Source: Arcticibacter pallidicorallinus (GTDB lineage Bacteria; Bacteroidota; Bacteroidia; Sphingobacteriales; Sphingobacteriaceae). Taken from it: a stretch of DNA of 64,000 nt. The stretch lies in assembly GCF_003002875.1 (NCBI RefSeq), contig NZ_PVTH01000002.1:372001-436000 (forward strand), read 5' to 3'. The stretch's first letter is position 1; each line of letters begins with the position of its first letter. This document shows, one piece after another, positions 63,702-64,000 of the stretch. The notes under the pieces are model-generated. The model ran no database searches, was not told the DNA's origin, and was given only the letters and a program-made list of their open reading frames with translations. Position numbers and translations under genes: made by a program.

Positions 63702-64000
63702 ATGATAATAGTAGATAAAGCCCTGGCAAAACGGCAGGATGAAAATAGACCGGTAAGGGTTGGTATGGTAGGCGCGGGATTTATGGGCAGAGGGATAGCG
63801 CTTCAGATCTCGCAGTTTGTACCGGGAATGGTTCTTGTAGCTATCGCAAACAGAACAGTTGATAACGCCCGGAGAGCGTATGTAGAAGCCGGAATATCTG
63901 ATATAGATACGGTATCGACAAGAGAAGAGCTGGAGGCCAATATCCGGAACTCGGTTGTAAGTATTACGGATGATGCCATGTTGATCTGCCAGGCAGAAGG
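63702..64000 (+). CDS. NAD(P)-binding oxidoreductase, 5' part (runs off the window)
   Basis: An ATG 5 bp after the exostosin-like gene opens a frame that stays open to the window edge (99 codons). The Rossmann motif VGMVGAGFMGRGIA lies at about residues 20-33. This N-terminus resembles homoserine-dehydrogenase-like or SAF-domain proteins that accompany CDP-sugar genes. The rest of the gene is outside the window, so function stays open. Confidence 0.7.
   Translation, partial: MIIVDKALAKRQDENRPVRVGMVGAGFMGRGIALQISQFVPGMVLVAIANRTVDNARRAYVEAGISDIDTVSTREELEANIRNSVVSITDDAMLICQAE

Overview
This 64 kb window comes from the chromosome of a Gram-negative member of the Bacteroidota, most likely a Sphingobacteriaceae-type organism (Pedobacter/Mucilaginibacter-like); the genus cannot be fixed from sequence alone. 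The signs are TonB-dependent receptors with N-terminal carboxypeptidase-regulatory domains, a propeller-type sensor kinase paired with an AraC-type response regulator, a Wza/Wzc/Wzx/Wzy exopolysaccharide operon, and repeated -7 elements of the TAnnTTTG type typical of the phylum. No insertion sequence, phage, integrase or CRISPR array was seen.

Layout. (1) 1-8.3 kb: housekeeping genes fabG, a von Willebrand-type membrane protein, ftsB/divIC, eno, carA, panB and an RluA-type pseudouridine synthase. (2) 8.4-14.6 kb: an acyltransferase, a glycosyltransferase and a CruF-type hydratase resembling the CruD/CruC/CruF carotenoid-tailoring set, then ispH, a CrtW-type carotene ketolase, hemH and waaA. 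(3) 14.9-23.7 kb: UDP-sugar genes uxs and galE, an orphan ABC permease, the divergent carotenoid core crtI < > crtB-orf-crtYcd-cytb5 with stop/start overlaps, a PfkB kinase and two identical tRNA-Asn genes in a duplicated segment. (4) 23.8-42.1 kb: two stand-alone TonB receptors, one preceded by a candidate Cys-Cys leader peptide; a LacI-type regulator divergent from an outer-membrane receptor/GH3 pair, with three matching 16-bp operators; a GH2 enzyme; and a two-component system of HTCS type split over two genes. (5) 42.3-64 kb: a glycosyltransferase, then a 16-kb minus-strand exopolysaccharide operon (wza at 59.7 kb down to a beta-helix lipoprotein at 43.5 kb) and a divergent plus-strand CDP-hexose-type module running off the right edge.

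How it fits together. The two carotenoid loci plus ispH can be read as one pathway: isoprenoid precursor, phytoene, lycopene, ring closure, 4-ketolation, then hydration, glycosylation and acylation of the open end, giving a membrane-anchored glycosylated ketocarotenoid ester. The LacI locus looks like a small glycan-use unit without SusC/SusD. The polysaccharide genes, with UDP-galactopyranose mutase, GalE, Uxs and the CDP-sugar module, supply and assemble a surface polysaccharide probably containing galactofuranose.

The most unusual signals are the candidate Cys-Cys-Arg-Arg leader peptide whose codons can pair with the start region of a TonB receptor, the three-operator LacI regulon, the two-locus tailored-carotenoid set with two poorly known companion genes, and a GT4-GT26 fusion glycosyltransferase.
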